NCBI GenBank assembly: GCA_034430895.1 | Contig: DAOUDW010000102.1 | Location: 13,366 to 77,365, forward strand | Source of the DNA: WVZH01 sp034430895 | GTDB taxonomy: Bacteria > Chloroflexota > Anaerolineae > Anaerolineales > E44-bin32 | Direction: 5' to 3' | DNA length: 64,000 nt | In this document: piece after piece, positions 26,302 to 34,913 of the stretch | Layout: each line of letters starts with the position of its first letter | How positions within the stretch are numbered: position 1 is the first letter of the stretch | Position numbers and translations under genes: made by a program | The notes under the pieces: generated by a model | What the model saw: only the letters and a program-made list of their open reading frames with translations | Databases searched by the model: none | Told to the model about the DNA's origin: nothing

Positions 26302-26431
26302 GATTCCTCCTCCATGATTTCGTAAAGATATTTTATTCCTATACGTCCTTCAGCGAGTGCAAGAGATGGAATGCCAATTGAAATGCACCAACCGGAAAAT
26401 CCTGCACATATGCTTGTATCGCCTGCTCGAT

Positions 26432-28000
26432 TTAGAATTGAAAATCCCAGCCAAAATTAACACTCCCGGTCGTGGCACCTGGATCCACCGTTACATTGAT
26501 CCGCGCCCAATTACCGGTCACATCCGGATGGGACCACGTACCGGGGATGAACGCATTTTCATTTCCCACGACAGAGATGGATACACAGTAATTTCCCGGG
26601 GTTAATCCTGTAAAACTGAACACCCCACTGGCGTTGGTGGTCGTCGTCGGCAGGCCCGTAGCAGGACACGCACCCACACCCAATTGGACGATCACGTTGG
26701 GGATGCCTTGCTCGCCGGCCTCATATATTCCGTTGGCCCAGTAAACAATGCCGTCGGTTTCACATCCAGGCGGCGGAGGTTCCGGGGTGTCTGGCGTTAG
26801 ATTTGGGGGATTGCACTCGTCGTCCCAGACAATCCCCGTAATTCCACCAGGCGCCGGCGTGGGAGTGGGCGGAGAAGTTAAAATGGGCAAGTCGCTCAAA
26901 TCGAAGCTGTATTCCAACAGGTTTTCTGCGATCCAGCATTGATTTGACTCGCCCGCAAGCAGCACCGCCAACCATGAATTATCCGCCAGACGGCCTTTCG
27001 CTTCTGCCTGCTCATTTTCGAGCAGGAAGCCATATTGATCGAATATCATCATCGGGCCTGTTCGACAGTTGGAGTCGATCAGCGCCCTAACAAAATAGCC
27101 CTCAGGGGTCGATGTGGCCGTCGGCGCCGGTGGCTCCGGCATAAATTGATAGTCCCAACCGAAATCGACATCTGTTTCATCCTGGTCTGCGGTAAGGGTG
27201 ACGGTTACTTCCTGCGGTTCTGCGCCACGGTCAGGATACGTCCAGCTACCTGGGATCAAGATCAAATCATTACCATCGGAGAGCGCATTCACACTGACAC
27301 AGTATGTGCCTGCGGATAAACCACCAAACGAGTAAGTCCCATCATTATCCGTGGTATCGGTAGCCAATCCGGTGGATGGACAAGCGCCGCTGCCAAGATG
27401 CAGGGTTATATCTTCGATCCCTGGTTCGCCGGGATCATAGACTCCATCCGCTTCGAGACCTCCCGTCCCATCAACTTCGATACACCCTTCTGGTAACGGA
27501 TCACCTGGCGGAATTGAAGCATATGGCACAGCACAAAGGTCATGGAAAACATCTCCACTTATTAAAGCATTCGAAGTACACGATCCGCTTATATCTAGTT
27601 TAAATTCGAATATCTCGGAATACTCGCCGCGGGCGCCATCGATGATCGGCACAACCCGCCAGAAATATTGCATGCAATCCCTCAACTCCATCCCGGGGGA
27701 CCAACTCGGGATCGGGCTATCTGTCGTTTCGCTAATAATCGACGTATCAAATGTCGGATCGACAGCAAGGTCAACAATAAACTCTTGCGGAACGCACCCG
27801 TCTTGCGAGTATTCCCATTCAAGCAACGGTGTAGCTGTATCGACGGTTGCACCGTTCAGCGGTGAGCTTAACTCCACCACGGGATACTCATCTGGTGAAC
27901 ATCGTTCAGGAGTCGGCGTCGGAAATTCACATGCAGTCAACAATCCAACCCCAATGATGAACGTGAATCCGAGCCCAATTATCTTTCGATTTGGTGGCAA
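26432..28000 (-). CDS. Lipoprotein with two SdrD B-like domains and an SH3-like module
   Basis: About 522 residues from the TTG at 28000, which has AGGAG upstream and gives a compact signal peptide ending GLLTAC; a GTG at 28078 would add 26 residues. After a fibronectin-like segment (ATPLLEWEY..., about 40-130) come an SdrD B-like domain (about 150-280, DGTYSFGGLSAGTYCVSV), an SH3-like module (SNCRTGPMMIF ... QCWI, about 305-365) and a second SdrD B-like domain (about 395-522, SGVFSFTGLTPGNYCVSI), each ending in FGWD. SdrD B domains are Ca-binding spacer folds of surface proteins. It lies between the sigma fusion and the propeller lipoprotein. Confidence 0.82.
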   Translation of the reverse strand: MPPNRKIIGLGFTFIIGVGLLTACEFPTPTPERCSPDEYPVVELSSPLNGATVDTATPLLEWEYSQDGCVPQEFIVDLAVDPTFDTSIISETTDSPIPSWSPGMELRDCMQYFWRVVPIIDGARGEYSEIFEFKLDISGSCTSNALISGDVFHDLCAVPYASIPPGDPLPEGCIEVDGTGGLEADGVYDPGEPGIEDITLHLGSGACPSTGLATDTTDNDGTYSFGGLSAGTYCVSVNALSDGNDLILIPGSWTYPDRGAEPQEVTVTLTADQDETDVDFGWDYQFMPEPPAPTATSTPEGYFVRALIDSNCRTGPMMIFDQYGFLLENEQAEAKGRLADNSWLAVLLAGESNQCWIAENLLEYSFDLSDLPILTSPPTPTPAPGGITGIVWDDECNPPNLTPDTPEPPPPGCETDGIVYWANGIYEAGEQGIPNVIVQLGVGACPATGLPTTTTNASGVFSFTGLTPGNYCVSISVVGNENAFIPGTWSHPDVTGNWARINVTVDPGATTGSVNFGWDFQF

Positions 28001-28164
28001 CTTCCTATCACTCCTGTATTTGCCTGCTAGACCTGAACGATGATATTCGATTATCATCCTTGCAATTCGATAATCCACAGGATAGCCCCAAAAATCCTGT
28101 GTGACGATGGATTACATTTTTATTTACAAATTCATGATGTATGGTTACACGAATCTGTTGCTAG

Positions 28165-29919
28165 TTAATAAACCAAGGAATATATTCGTATCGTCTGCTC
28201 TGTACTTTCACCCATATTCCCGGCAGTGTCGTAGGCACGAGCGTAGAAGTCCATGTATCCGGAAGGATAGGGGCCAGCAGAGTAAACACAACTCGTTGTA
28301 TCCTGACATGTAGCCACTTTCGTGTCGAAATTTTCTGATCCAGCGCGGACCCATATCTCAATACGGTCGATCTGGCCATTATCCTGCGCTTGTGCTGTAA
28401 AGGTAACCACATCCGAAGTGTTCGGTCGATGATACCCGGTAGGTCTATAGTTGATAGAAATCGTTGGCGGCGTGGAATCTTCGGGCGTTGACGTCGGTGG
28501 TGCAATAATAATTGGAACCTGGCTTGTATCCCCAGTGACAGTCACCAGACCATTCCAGATCCAACAATGACCATACCCATCCTGTTTCTCAATCCACCAC
28601 CACGTCCAGTCCTCATTACGCCCATCGATCGGCGCCGATTGACCCTCATACAGATAGCTGACGACATCATTATCCATGGATGGACCGAAGCGGCAATTGC
28701 TATCTTCGTTTCCCATCACTATCGGCGGGCCAAGGGTGGCGGTTGTGGTTTGTGTGGCGGTATCTTCCTTCGTGGGAAAGACCGTTGGCGAATCCGGATC
28801 ATCCGTCCCAGGAATTTCTGGAACAGGATTTGGTGTCGATGTGTTAAGTTCTTCCGATTCTGAAGGTTCTGATGGAACGGGAGAAAGCGGTGAAGGAGGT
28901 TCGGGGGAGAGGATGAGCGAGGTCAAAACCAGCGAGCCGAGAATAATGGCGGAAGCCATTAGAAAAGCCCCTGTTTTCATCATCCAACCCCAACCCGAAA
29001 TCATATTCATCCAGCCAGGGGATGATCCACCACCGCCCATCCCTCCTGCGCCTCCGCCAGGAGGTGTGCCGCTTCCAGCCTGTGGAGCACCTTGCCCACC
29101 ACCCGAAGGCACCGTTTCGATACCCAGTTGATCGAACACCTTTGAGATCCAGTCAGGCGAAGGGGCAATGGGAACCAATCCGGCCACCAACGCACCGACT
29201 TTCTTCAGGTCTTCTTCCGTCTGGCGACATTGCTTGCATGTTCTAATATGTGCTTCTACGGCAGCACGAAGCTCCTCATCGAGCTCTCCATCATGATAGG
29301 CAGAGAGTATATCGCCGAGTTCTCGGCAGCGCTCAACGCCCGCTTCCAACGACAGGCGCATGCCGTGACGTTCACGAAAGCGCATGCGAGCTCGATGGAC
29401 CAATTGCCGCGCATTATCATACGTGCACTCGAGCGCCTGTGAGACTTCTTTATAACTCTGTCCGTTGAATTCCCTTAAAATCAATACCTGACGATAAATC
29501 GTGGGCATACCATCCAACGTGTTCCACACCGCCTCACGGGCTTCATTACGTTGTACACCACGTTCGGATGGTCGTTTCGTAATTGGTCCTTCTGCCATCA
29601 TTGTCGGTTCTTCTAGGTCTACGAATCTGCGATTACGACGCAGGTAATCAACCGCCAGGTTACTCGCAATGCGAAAGACCCAAGATTTGAAATCCCAGGG
29701 CGGACCCAATTGTCCAATTCGCTCGTGAGCACGGATGAACGCATCCTGTGTCACATCCTCTGCTGCCTGGCGGTCCCCAAGCATATGGTATACGTAGTTC
29801 AACAAAAGCTGATGCAGCTGGTTGAAGAGATCTGCAAACGCATCATCTTCACCCTGCTGGGCTCGTTGAACCAACGCTACGTCATCGCGCCCAGGTACCT
29901 TCACGCTTTCCTCTGTCAA
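28165..29919 (-). CDS. ECF sigma factor fused to anti-sigma zinc finger, membrane span and extracytoplasmic domains
   Basis: 584 residues in one uninterrupted frame from a TTG start (AGAGGTGAAGG just upstream). Order: sigma region 2 (about 25-97, QAAEDVTQDAFIRAHERI), sigma region 4 (about 125-185, YRQVLILREFNGQSYKEVSQAL), a zinc-binding anti-sigma motif C198 ... H224-x3-C228-x2-C231 preceded by LSAYHDGELDEELRAA, a Gly/Pro linker, one membrane span (about 315-337), a Ser/Pro/Thr stalk, an SH3-like module (about 400-460, SNCRFGPSM ... HCWIWNGL) and a C-terminal Ig-like domain (about 480-584). Sigma and anti-sigma are normally separate chains; here promoter recognition is tethered to an outside sensor. 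Release by proteolysis is an inference. Confidence 0.9.
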   Translation of the reverse strand: MTEESVKVPGRDDVALVQRAQQGEDDAFADLFNQLHQLLLNYVYHMLGDRQAAEDVTQDAFIRAHERIGQLGPPWDFKSWVFRIASNLAVDYLRRNRRFVDLEEPTMMAEGPITKRPSERGVQRNEAREAVWNTLDGMPTIYRQVLILREFNGQSYKEVSQALECTYDNARQLVHRARMRFRERHGMRLSLEAGVERCRELGDILSAYHDGELDEELRAAVEAHIRTCKQCRQTEEDLKKVGALVAGLVPIAPSPDWISKVFDQLGIETVPSGGGQGAPQAGSGTPPGGGAGGMGGGGSSPGWMNMISGWGWMMKTGAFLMASAIILGSLVLTSLILSPEPPSPLSPVPSEPSESEELNTSTPNPVPEIPGTDDPDSPTVFPTKEDTATQTTTATLGPPIVMGNEDSNCRFGPSMDNDVVSYLYEGQSAPIDGRNEDWTWWWIEKQDGYGHCWIWNGLVTVTGDTSQVPIIIAPPTSTPEDSTPPTISINYRPTGYHRPNTSDVVTFTAQAQDNGQIDRIEIWVRAGSENFDTKVATCQDTTSCVYSAGPYPSGYMDFYARAYDTAGNMGESTEQTIRIYSLVY

Positions 29920-30230
29920 CCTTCACCTCTAAAACGTATGGAACGTGATGTTTGTGACAACGATTGCGAACAATTGATTGTATGACTATAGCACGATTCG
30001 GGAGTGAGGGGCATATCGTATCCCGGCGATGATTCCCTATGGCAACCGCAGGCGGAAAAAGGAAATCCTTCCAATTTAGGATAAATGCGGTATGGTAATT
30101 AGGAGGAAAACATAGGATACTAGGGTTGACATCGTTATAAGATAAATAACACTCCCATATTCTTCACACTCACAAACTACGTATTGAAACGGTCGGATAA
30201 AAGAAACGCTATTCAGATGATCGAGACACC
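29920..30230. other. Divergent intergenic region
   Basis: It separates the sigma-fusion gene (minus) from the phosphodiester glycosidase gene (plus). A TTGACA hexamer occurs at 30126-30131 but no good -10 box stands at the right distance. No gene or strong hairpin seen. Confidence 0.4.
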
Positions 30231-31868
30231 ATGAAGCCAGATAACGTGAAACATCGGGTTCTGATATCCATTTCTGTCGTATCGCTTGCAATCTGTGGTT
30301 TTGCCATTCGCGAAACGTTCTCTTCCGCAGATTGGACACAGATCGTCGAGGGAATCGATTATCAGGAATTTCGACTTCCCGGGCCAAACCGAGCCTTTGT
30401 TGCCCGTATGGATCGAGCCAATCCGAACCTCATCCTGGACAGCAGCATTGCGCAAGGCAAACTTTCTGGCGGGACGGAGACAGTTAGCGTGATGGCAAAT
30501 CGGTATGAACAAGCGATCAATGCCTGGGCTCCACAACCCGAAAGTTCCAATTCGTTCATCTTCCCGCTTAGCCAACCAGCCAAACCATCGAAACCTGTTT
30601 ACCAGCCATGGGGGGCTCGAAACGATGTCGTAATCGCCATCAACGGGACATTCTTCTATACGGATACAGGTGTTACGATCGGCGGCTTCCTCCATTCCGG
30701 GTGGTATGACAAGCCCTTTGGCAACCTGGGGGGTGGCAGTGGATTCGCCTGGCAGCAGGATCGCTCTGCATTCATCGGCGAATGTGTTTATCACCCCTAT
30801 AAAAAACAACGTCTCACAAATCTTTCAACAGGGAGAACCCTGTATTTCGATGGCATCAATTTCCCTCGAGAAGATAACGACCTCATGATCTACACACCTC
30901 AATACGACCGGGACAGCCAAAGAGAGGGTGAGATTACGGAAATCCTGGTCGAGCTTACCCGCACACTCGGTATCCGGCCTTACCCGGATATGACCGTTGG
31001 CATCGTGCGGCAAGTGAGTGATGCTGAAGGTCCCATTCCTATTCCTTTCGATCACATTGTGATTTCTGCGCATAATAATAATAACCGTCGGAAATTGCGA
31101 GAAAACTTCCACGTCGGCGACAGGATCGGCATCTCGATAGATGTCGTCTCACTGAAAAAAGACTGCGAGGAATCATTACCACTCAATTGGGCGAACACAT
31201 ACGCCAGCCTTGGTGGCAGTTTCTTTTTCCTGAAGGACGGTGAAATTCAAAGCTTTGACAATCTAGGCGCGACACTGCGTCATCCCCGTACAGCGATCTG
31301 TTACAACAGCGACTACATCTATTTCGTTGTCGTTGATGGTCGGCAGGAAAATTACAGTATCGGAATGACCATGGGTGAAATCGCTCGGTTCTGCAAGAAC
31401 GATCTCGATGCCGCCTGGGGGATCAACCAGGACGGAGGGGGTTCCTCCACGATGTGGATCCAGGGGCAGGTTGTGAATTCGCCTTCGGATGGTTCCGAAA
31501 GAAGAGTGGCCAACGGTTTCATGATGATCCTCGTCGAGCCAATGGAACGATCCGATACCTTTCAAGTCAACGATAAAGTGCAAACGGATAAGGCAAGCAA
31601 GGTCTGGCTGGGCCCGGGCATCAATTTCGCTGTCCACTCATCCGTTCCTGAAGGTGCAACCGGAACCATAATCCCACATTTGAACAATCTGAATGGTGTC
31701 TACGCCAAAGGCTCATACTGGTGGAAGGTGGATTTCGGTTCAAAGGTCGGATGGCTGCCAGAAGAAACACTCTTGTTAATCAACCCCCCGGAATCCATCC
31801 TCGCACTACCAATACCACTTGCCATTCCGTATCTCAACTTGAACCTGGATCTCGAATCCAACTTCTAG
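30231..31868 (+). CDS. Secreted phosphodiester glycosidase-family (NAGPA-like) protein with SH3 domain
   Basis: 545 residues. An N-terminal hydrophobic segment (about 9-26) is a signal peptide or anchor. The NAGPA/DUF2233 domain (about 35-440) is shown by NDVVIAINGTFFYTDTGVTIGGFLHSGW, the region near YASLGGSFFFLKDG, and the signature INQDGGGSSTMWIQGQVVN followed by RRVANGFMMI. Relatives uncover GlcNAc-phosphodiesters or act on cell-wall sugars. The C-terminal part (about 455-515, VWLGPGINF ... YWWKVDF ... GWLPEETL) is an SH3b-like binding domain. No clear ribosome-binding site precedes the ATG. It stands alone, divergent from the sigma fusion. Confidence 0.83.
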   Translation: MKPDNVKHRVLISISVVSLAICGFAIRETFSSADWTQIVEGIDYQEFRLPGPNRAFVARMDRANPNLILDSSIAQGKLSGGTETVSVMANRYEQAINAWAPQPESSNSFIFPLSQPAKPSKPVYQPWGARNDVVIAINGTFFYTDTGVTIGGFLHSGWYDKPFGNLGGGSGFAWQQDRSAFIGECVYHPYKKQRLTNLSTGRTLYFDGINFPREDNDLMIYTPQYDRDSQREGEITEILVELTRTLGIRPYPDMTVGIVRQVSDAEGPIPIPFDHIVISAHNNNNRRKLRENFHVGDRIGISIDVVSLKKDCEESLPLNWANTYASLGGSFFFLKDGEIQSFDNLGATLRHPRTAICYNSDYIYFVVVDGRQENYSIGMTMGEIARFCKNDLDAAWGINQDGGGSSTMWIQGQVVNSPSDGSERRVANGFMMILVEPMERSDTFQVNDKVQTDKASKVWLGPGINFAVHSSVPEGATGTIIPHLNNLNGVYAKGSYWWKVDFGSKVGWLPEETLLLINPPESILALPIPLAIPYLNLNLDLESNF

Positions 31869-31993
31869 AAGCAGATACCTCCCCCATGCAGTCCCTCAAT
31901 CTCGCCAGATAAACATCCGATTGAATGGTGTAATGGCATTTCCCGCTGATATTCGATTCGCCGTAAATATTGTAAGTCTGCCTGAATTATGGA

Positions 31994-32209
31994 TCAACGA
32001 ATTACGGCGCCAAAGGCAAGAAACGACTCGCAATGCGGGCAGATGATGATCTGTTTCTGCCGCATAATTGCCATGCCCTTCTTCTTAATCCACACCTTCT
32101 CCAATTTTGCTTTACAGAATGGGCACTTGGGCAACACATCACTCGGTGCTCTTTCATAGATGATGTCCACAACATGTACTCCTTGAATGAGAATATCTTC
32201 GTCTCGCAT
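31994..32209 (-). CDS. Small zinc-ribbon-like hypothetical protein
   Basis: 71 residues. Two Cys pairs, CPFC (about 29-32) and CPHC (about 57-60), are placed like a zinc ribbon. The spacing and the basic stretch KVWIKKKG between them fit a small nucleic-acid or protein-binding module, but the family is not recognised. The ribosome-binding site is weak. It precedes no other gene closely on its strand; the metallophosphoesterase gene lies 70 nt upstream in the same direction, so they may be co-transcribed. Confidence 0.5.
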   Translation of the reverse strand: MRDEDILIQGVHVVDIIYERAPSDVLPKCPFCKAKLEKVWIKKKGMAIMRQKQIIICPHCESFLAFGAVIR

Positions 32210-32279
32210 TTACTTAAAATTTATTGCGGTCTTCTGGCCCTGGCCGGCTGATTACACACCCTGAAATTCTGGCGATTGC

Positions 32280-32933
32280 CTACATCCACACTCGATTGCC
32301 CGATACATCCAGGTTAAGCACTATCGGCTTATTGGACAATCTGAATCCGCGGTCAACCACGCTTGCATTGATAAACTTGGTATGTTTATTCGATGTGATG
32401 CCGTACGCTTCGTGGATGTGGCCAAAGATGTGAACCAAGGGGCGAACCTGCTCGACGATCTCGAGCAAATCCTGGCAGCCCACACGAATGCCTTGATCCG
32501 TTCGATCACCGTGCCCATAAGGCGGTCCGTGCGTAATCAACACCTGGGTATCTCCAGGAATCAGCTCCCATTTGGCACGAATCTCATCCCCACGCTGCAA
32601 ATTGAAAGCCCAGTCATGAAACCAGGGCTGCCACGGGCTGCCGTAGAAGTGAATCCCATCCACCACACATCCAGCATCTTGCAAATAAGTACAATTCGAA
32701 AGGATCTTTGCGCAACCCTGCGGATCACTTTCGATATTGAAGTCGTGATTACCGGCGATGACGAGTTTCATGCGGTGCGGCAATCTGCCCAAGAAAGCGT
32801 TGAAATCCCCCAAATCCGTCTCCCTCCCATAGGCGCTGATATCCCCGGCGTGGATGAAAATATCTCCGTCGGGAACGGTGAGATCATTGTGATAACCGTG
32901 TGTATCCGCAACGGCGACGATTTTAACGGTCAT
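32280..32933 (-). CDS. Calcineurin-like metallophosphoesterase
   Basis: 217 residues. All metal-binding motifs are visible: VADTHG (8-13), FIHAGDIS, AGNHDFN, ITHGPPYGHGD and FGHIHEAYG. The short single-domain form resembles the Rv0805/YfcE-like and MPPED-type phosphodiesterases, which act on cyclic nucleotides or other phosphoesters; the substrate is open. It is cytoplasmic by lack of a signal peptide. It stands divergent from the sugar importer region. Confidence 0.88.
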   Translation of the reverse strand: MTVKIVAVADTHGYHNDLTVPDGDIFIHAGDISAYGRETDLGDFNAFLGRLPHRMKLVIAGNHDFNIESDPQGCAKILSNCTYLQDAGCVVDGIHFYGSPWQPWFHDWAFNLQRGDEIRAKWELIPGDTQVLITHGPPYGHGDRTDQGIRVGCQDLLEIVEQVRPLVHIFGHIHEAYGITSNKHTKFINASVVDRGFRLSNKPIVLNLDVSGNRVWM

Positions 32934-33616
32934 GCATTTATCCCTGCTAACACCTGATCTCCAAGATAAACGCTGCGCTCGTTCATCATTTCGACTTCAC
33001 GTAATCATATACCAATTTAAAGAAATAACTGCAACAAACCATTGGAAAAAACCCTGGCAAACAGGTAGTCATCCCGATTTCGACTAATCCCTTAGAAGTT
33101 ACAAAGTCATTTTGGAGGCTCCTACAGGAGGGGGGAATCCCCTAAGCAGTATGGGGGCAATCTCTCTTTAGTTTCGGCTTGCTTTCCATATACTGCTAAA
33201 GACACTTTTTATTGTCACACGCCATTTCAATTACTATTCCCTGTGTCATGGTGTCCACCAAGTAGGTGGAAAAATGGAGGAGGAGGCACTACCACCAGTA
33301 TCGTTGACATCTGGGAAACCACATTAAAGTTCGTAGTCAGTAAGGACAGCAAAAAAAGAATTTCGGCTACACCTCAATCTTGTAATTTGTAATTACCTCC
33401 TCCCTCCGCGTAAGTATGCGTCATTGTGCACTCTTGAACATCCGGCGTGCATATCACACCAGACAACACATCTTGTTGGTCATTTTGCCGGTTATTGTTG
33501 GTTGTAACGAACCGAGTCTCGAAATATCGATCAAGCAGGAGGTGAATCTAGACGAAAGAAAAGATCGGAACTGTATGTCAAATTCGAACGATCTATCACA
33601 AAACTTAGGAGGAAAG
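32934..33616. other. Long leader region upstream of the XylFGH-like operon
   Basis: 683 nt without a convincing gene. It holds the operator-promoter described separately (33129-33194), a CCACC/GGTGG hairpin near 33252-33266, and a second possible promoter TTGACA (33304) with TAAAGT 15 bp on (33325). If transcription starts near 33201 the leader would exceed 400 nt, which leaves room for further RNA-level control. The open frame from 33416 into the binding-protein gene has no coding character before 33617. Confidence 0.5.
33129..33194 (+). promoter_or_regulatory. Operator pair and TATACT promoter of the XylFGH-like operon
   Basis: Dyad 1 AGGGGGGAATCCCCTA (33129-33144) and half-matching dyad 2 TATGGGGGCAATCTC (33150-33164) have centres 22 bp apart. 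TATACT at 33189-33194 begins 30 bp after the second centre, and the -35 position holds only CTTTAG, which suggests an activator-dependent promoter. The same arrangement occurs upstream of the second sugar importer (40846-40911). Confidence 0.6.
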
Positions 33617-34795
33617 ATGCGCCGTTTATCATTACGTTATGTAGTTCTGGCTCTCTTGCTCGTGCTCGTCGCTGGCATGTTGTTCGGCTGCGCAAAGGAC
33701 ACCGCAGAAGAAACACAAGCCCCTGCAGCTGAAGAACCTGCAGCTGAAGAACCCGCAGCAGAAGAGCCCGCAGCAGAAGAGGCGATTAAAATCGGGCTTT
33801 CGTTCTCCGATTTCGCCACAGAGCGCTGGAAGCCAGAAGAAGTTCTCATGAGGGGACTTCTTGAAGACCTGGGCTACGAAGTCTTAACTGCAGAAGCAAG
33901 CCATGACGTCAAGCTGCAGAACGATCAGATCGACAACATGGTTGCGCAGGGCGTGGCAGTCATCATCGTCGTCGCAGAAGATGGAAATGCGATCGTCACC
34001 TCGGTTGATAAAGCAACCGATGCTGGCGTCGCCGTCATCGCCTACGACCGCTTGATCAAAACCTCCAAGATTGCAGTCTACATCTCCTTCAACAATGTTG
34101 AAGTTGGTCGACAGCAGGCTTTGGGTGTGATGACCGCGCTCGACATGGATAACTGGGACGTGGACACCAACGGCCCCGCCAAGATCGTGAAACTCGGCGG
34201 CAGCCCCACCGACAACAACGCCATCCTCTTCCGCCAGGGCCAGGACATGATCGTTGACCCGTACGTCGAATCTGGTGTGGTCGAGATCGTCGCCGATCAG
34301 TGGGTGGACAACTGGGACGCAGCCAATGCGTTGGCCTTGATGGAGAACATCCTCACCGCCTCCGGTAACGAGTTTGACGGCGTCGTCGCATCCAACGACG
34401 GCACGGCACTCGGTGCGCTGCAGGCCATGCGCGCGCAAGGTATGGCCGGCATCGTCCCGATTTCGGGACAGGACGCCACCGCTGACGGCTGCAACAGCAT
34501 CGTCAAGGGCGAACTCACCGTATCGATCCTCAAGGACATACGTGACCTGGCACCGCTCGCAGTCTCACTGGCGGATGCGTACGCCAAGGGCGAGACGCCT
34601 CCAGGGCTGCAGTCGTACACCCTGGCAGAACTCACCCTGGACGACAGTCTGGTAGGCGAAGTTGATTGTTCCTTCCTAGAGGTTTTCCAGGTGAACGCCG
34701 ATAACGTTTACGAACTAGTGGTGGCCTCTGAATTCCAGAGCTACGATGATGTCTATCGCGACATCCCCGAAGACCAACTGCCACCACGCCCCTAG
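33617..34795 (+). CDS. xylF: Sugar ABC transporter substrate-binding lipoprotein (XylF/ChvE-like)
   Basis: 392 residues from ATG 33617, preceded by a strong TAGGAGG. The signal peptide ends at MLFGC (Cys about 24). A linker of four PAAEE repeats (15-bp DNA repeats, about 33720-33785) precedes a periplasmic-binding-protein type 1 fold: IGLSFSDFATERW, VIIVVAEDGNAIVTSVDKATDAGVAVIAYDRL, SPTDNNAILFRQGQ, VVASNDGTALGALQAM and ISGQDATADGC. This pattern is that of D-xylose/multiple-sugar binding proteins. The exact sugar is not proven. A strong hairpin separates it from the ATPase gene. Confidence 0.88.
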   Translation: MRRLSLRYVVLALLLVLVAGMLFGCAKDTAEETQAPAAEEPAAEEPAAEEPAAEEAIKIGLSFSDFATERWKPEEVLMRGLLEDLGYEVLTAEASHDVKLQNDQIDNMVAQGVAVIIVVAEDGNAIVTSVDKATDAGVAVIAYDRLIKTSKIAVYISFNNVEVGRQQALGVMTALDMDNWDVDTNGPAKIVKLGGSPTDNNAILFRQGQDMIVDPYVESGVVEIVADQWVDNWDAANALALMENILTASGNEFDGVVASNDGTALGALQAMRAQGMAGIVPISGQDATADGCNSIVKGELTVSILKDIRDLAPLAVSLADAYAKGETPPGLQSYTLAELTLDDSLVGEVDCSFLEVFQVNADNVYELVVASEFQSYDDVYRDIPEDQLPPRP

Positions 34796-34819
34796 CCGGT
34801 AATTCGGTTTAGGATCACC

Positions 34820-34851
34820 CCGGCTCTCTTTGGTTATTCAAAGAGAGCCGG
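34820..34851 (+). promoter_or_regulatory. Strong intercistronic hairpin between binding-protein and ATPase genes
   Basis: A perfect 13-bp stem, CCGGCTCTCTTTG / CAAAGAGAGCCGG, with a GTTATT loop. No T-tract follows on the plus strand. In binding-protein-dependent operons such hairpins protect the first cistron's mRNA or attenuate read-through so that the binding protein is made in excess; that role is inferred here. Confidence 0.75.
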
Positions 34852-34913
34852 GATATAATCACGTAAATTAAAAAAAACAACGATATCTAGACATACTGAC
34901 GAAGGCGTACAAA

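Noticed and set aside
33416..33616. In-frame N-terminal extension of the XylF-like gene
   Set aside because: It has no signal-peptide role, no coding character and no ribosome-binding site, whereas ATG 33617 has TAGGAGG and starts a clean lipoprotein signal.
33720..33785. Short direct repeats considered as a CRISPR-like array
   Set aside because: They are 15-bp coding repeats (PAAEE) without spacers, inside the binding-protein linker.
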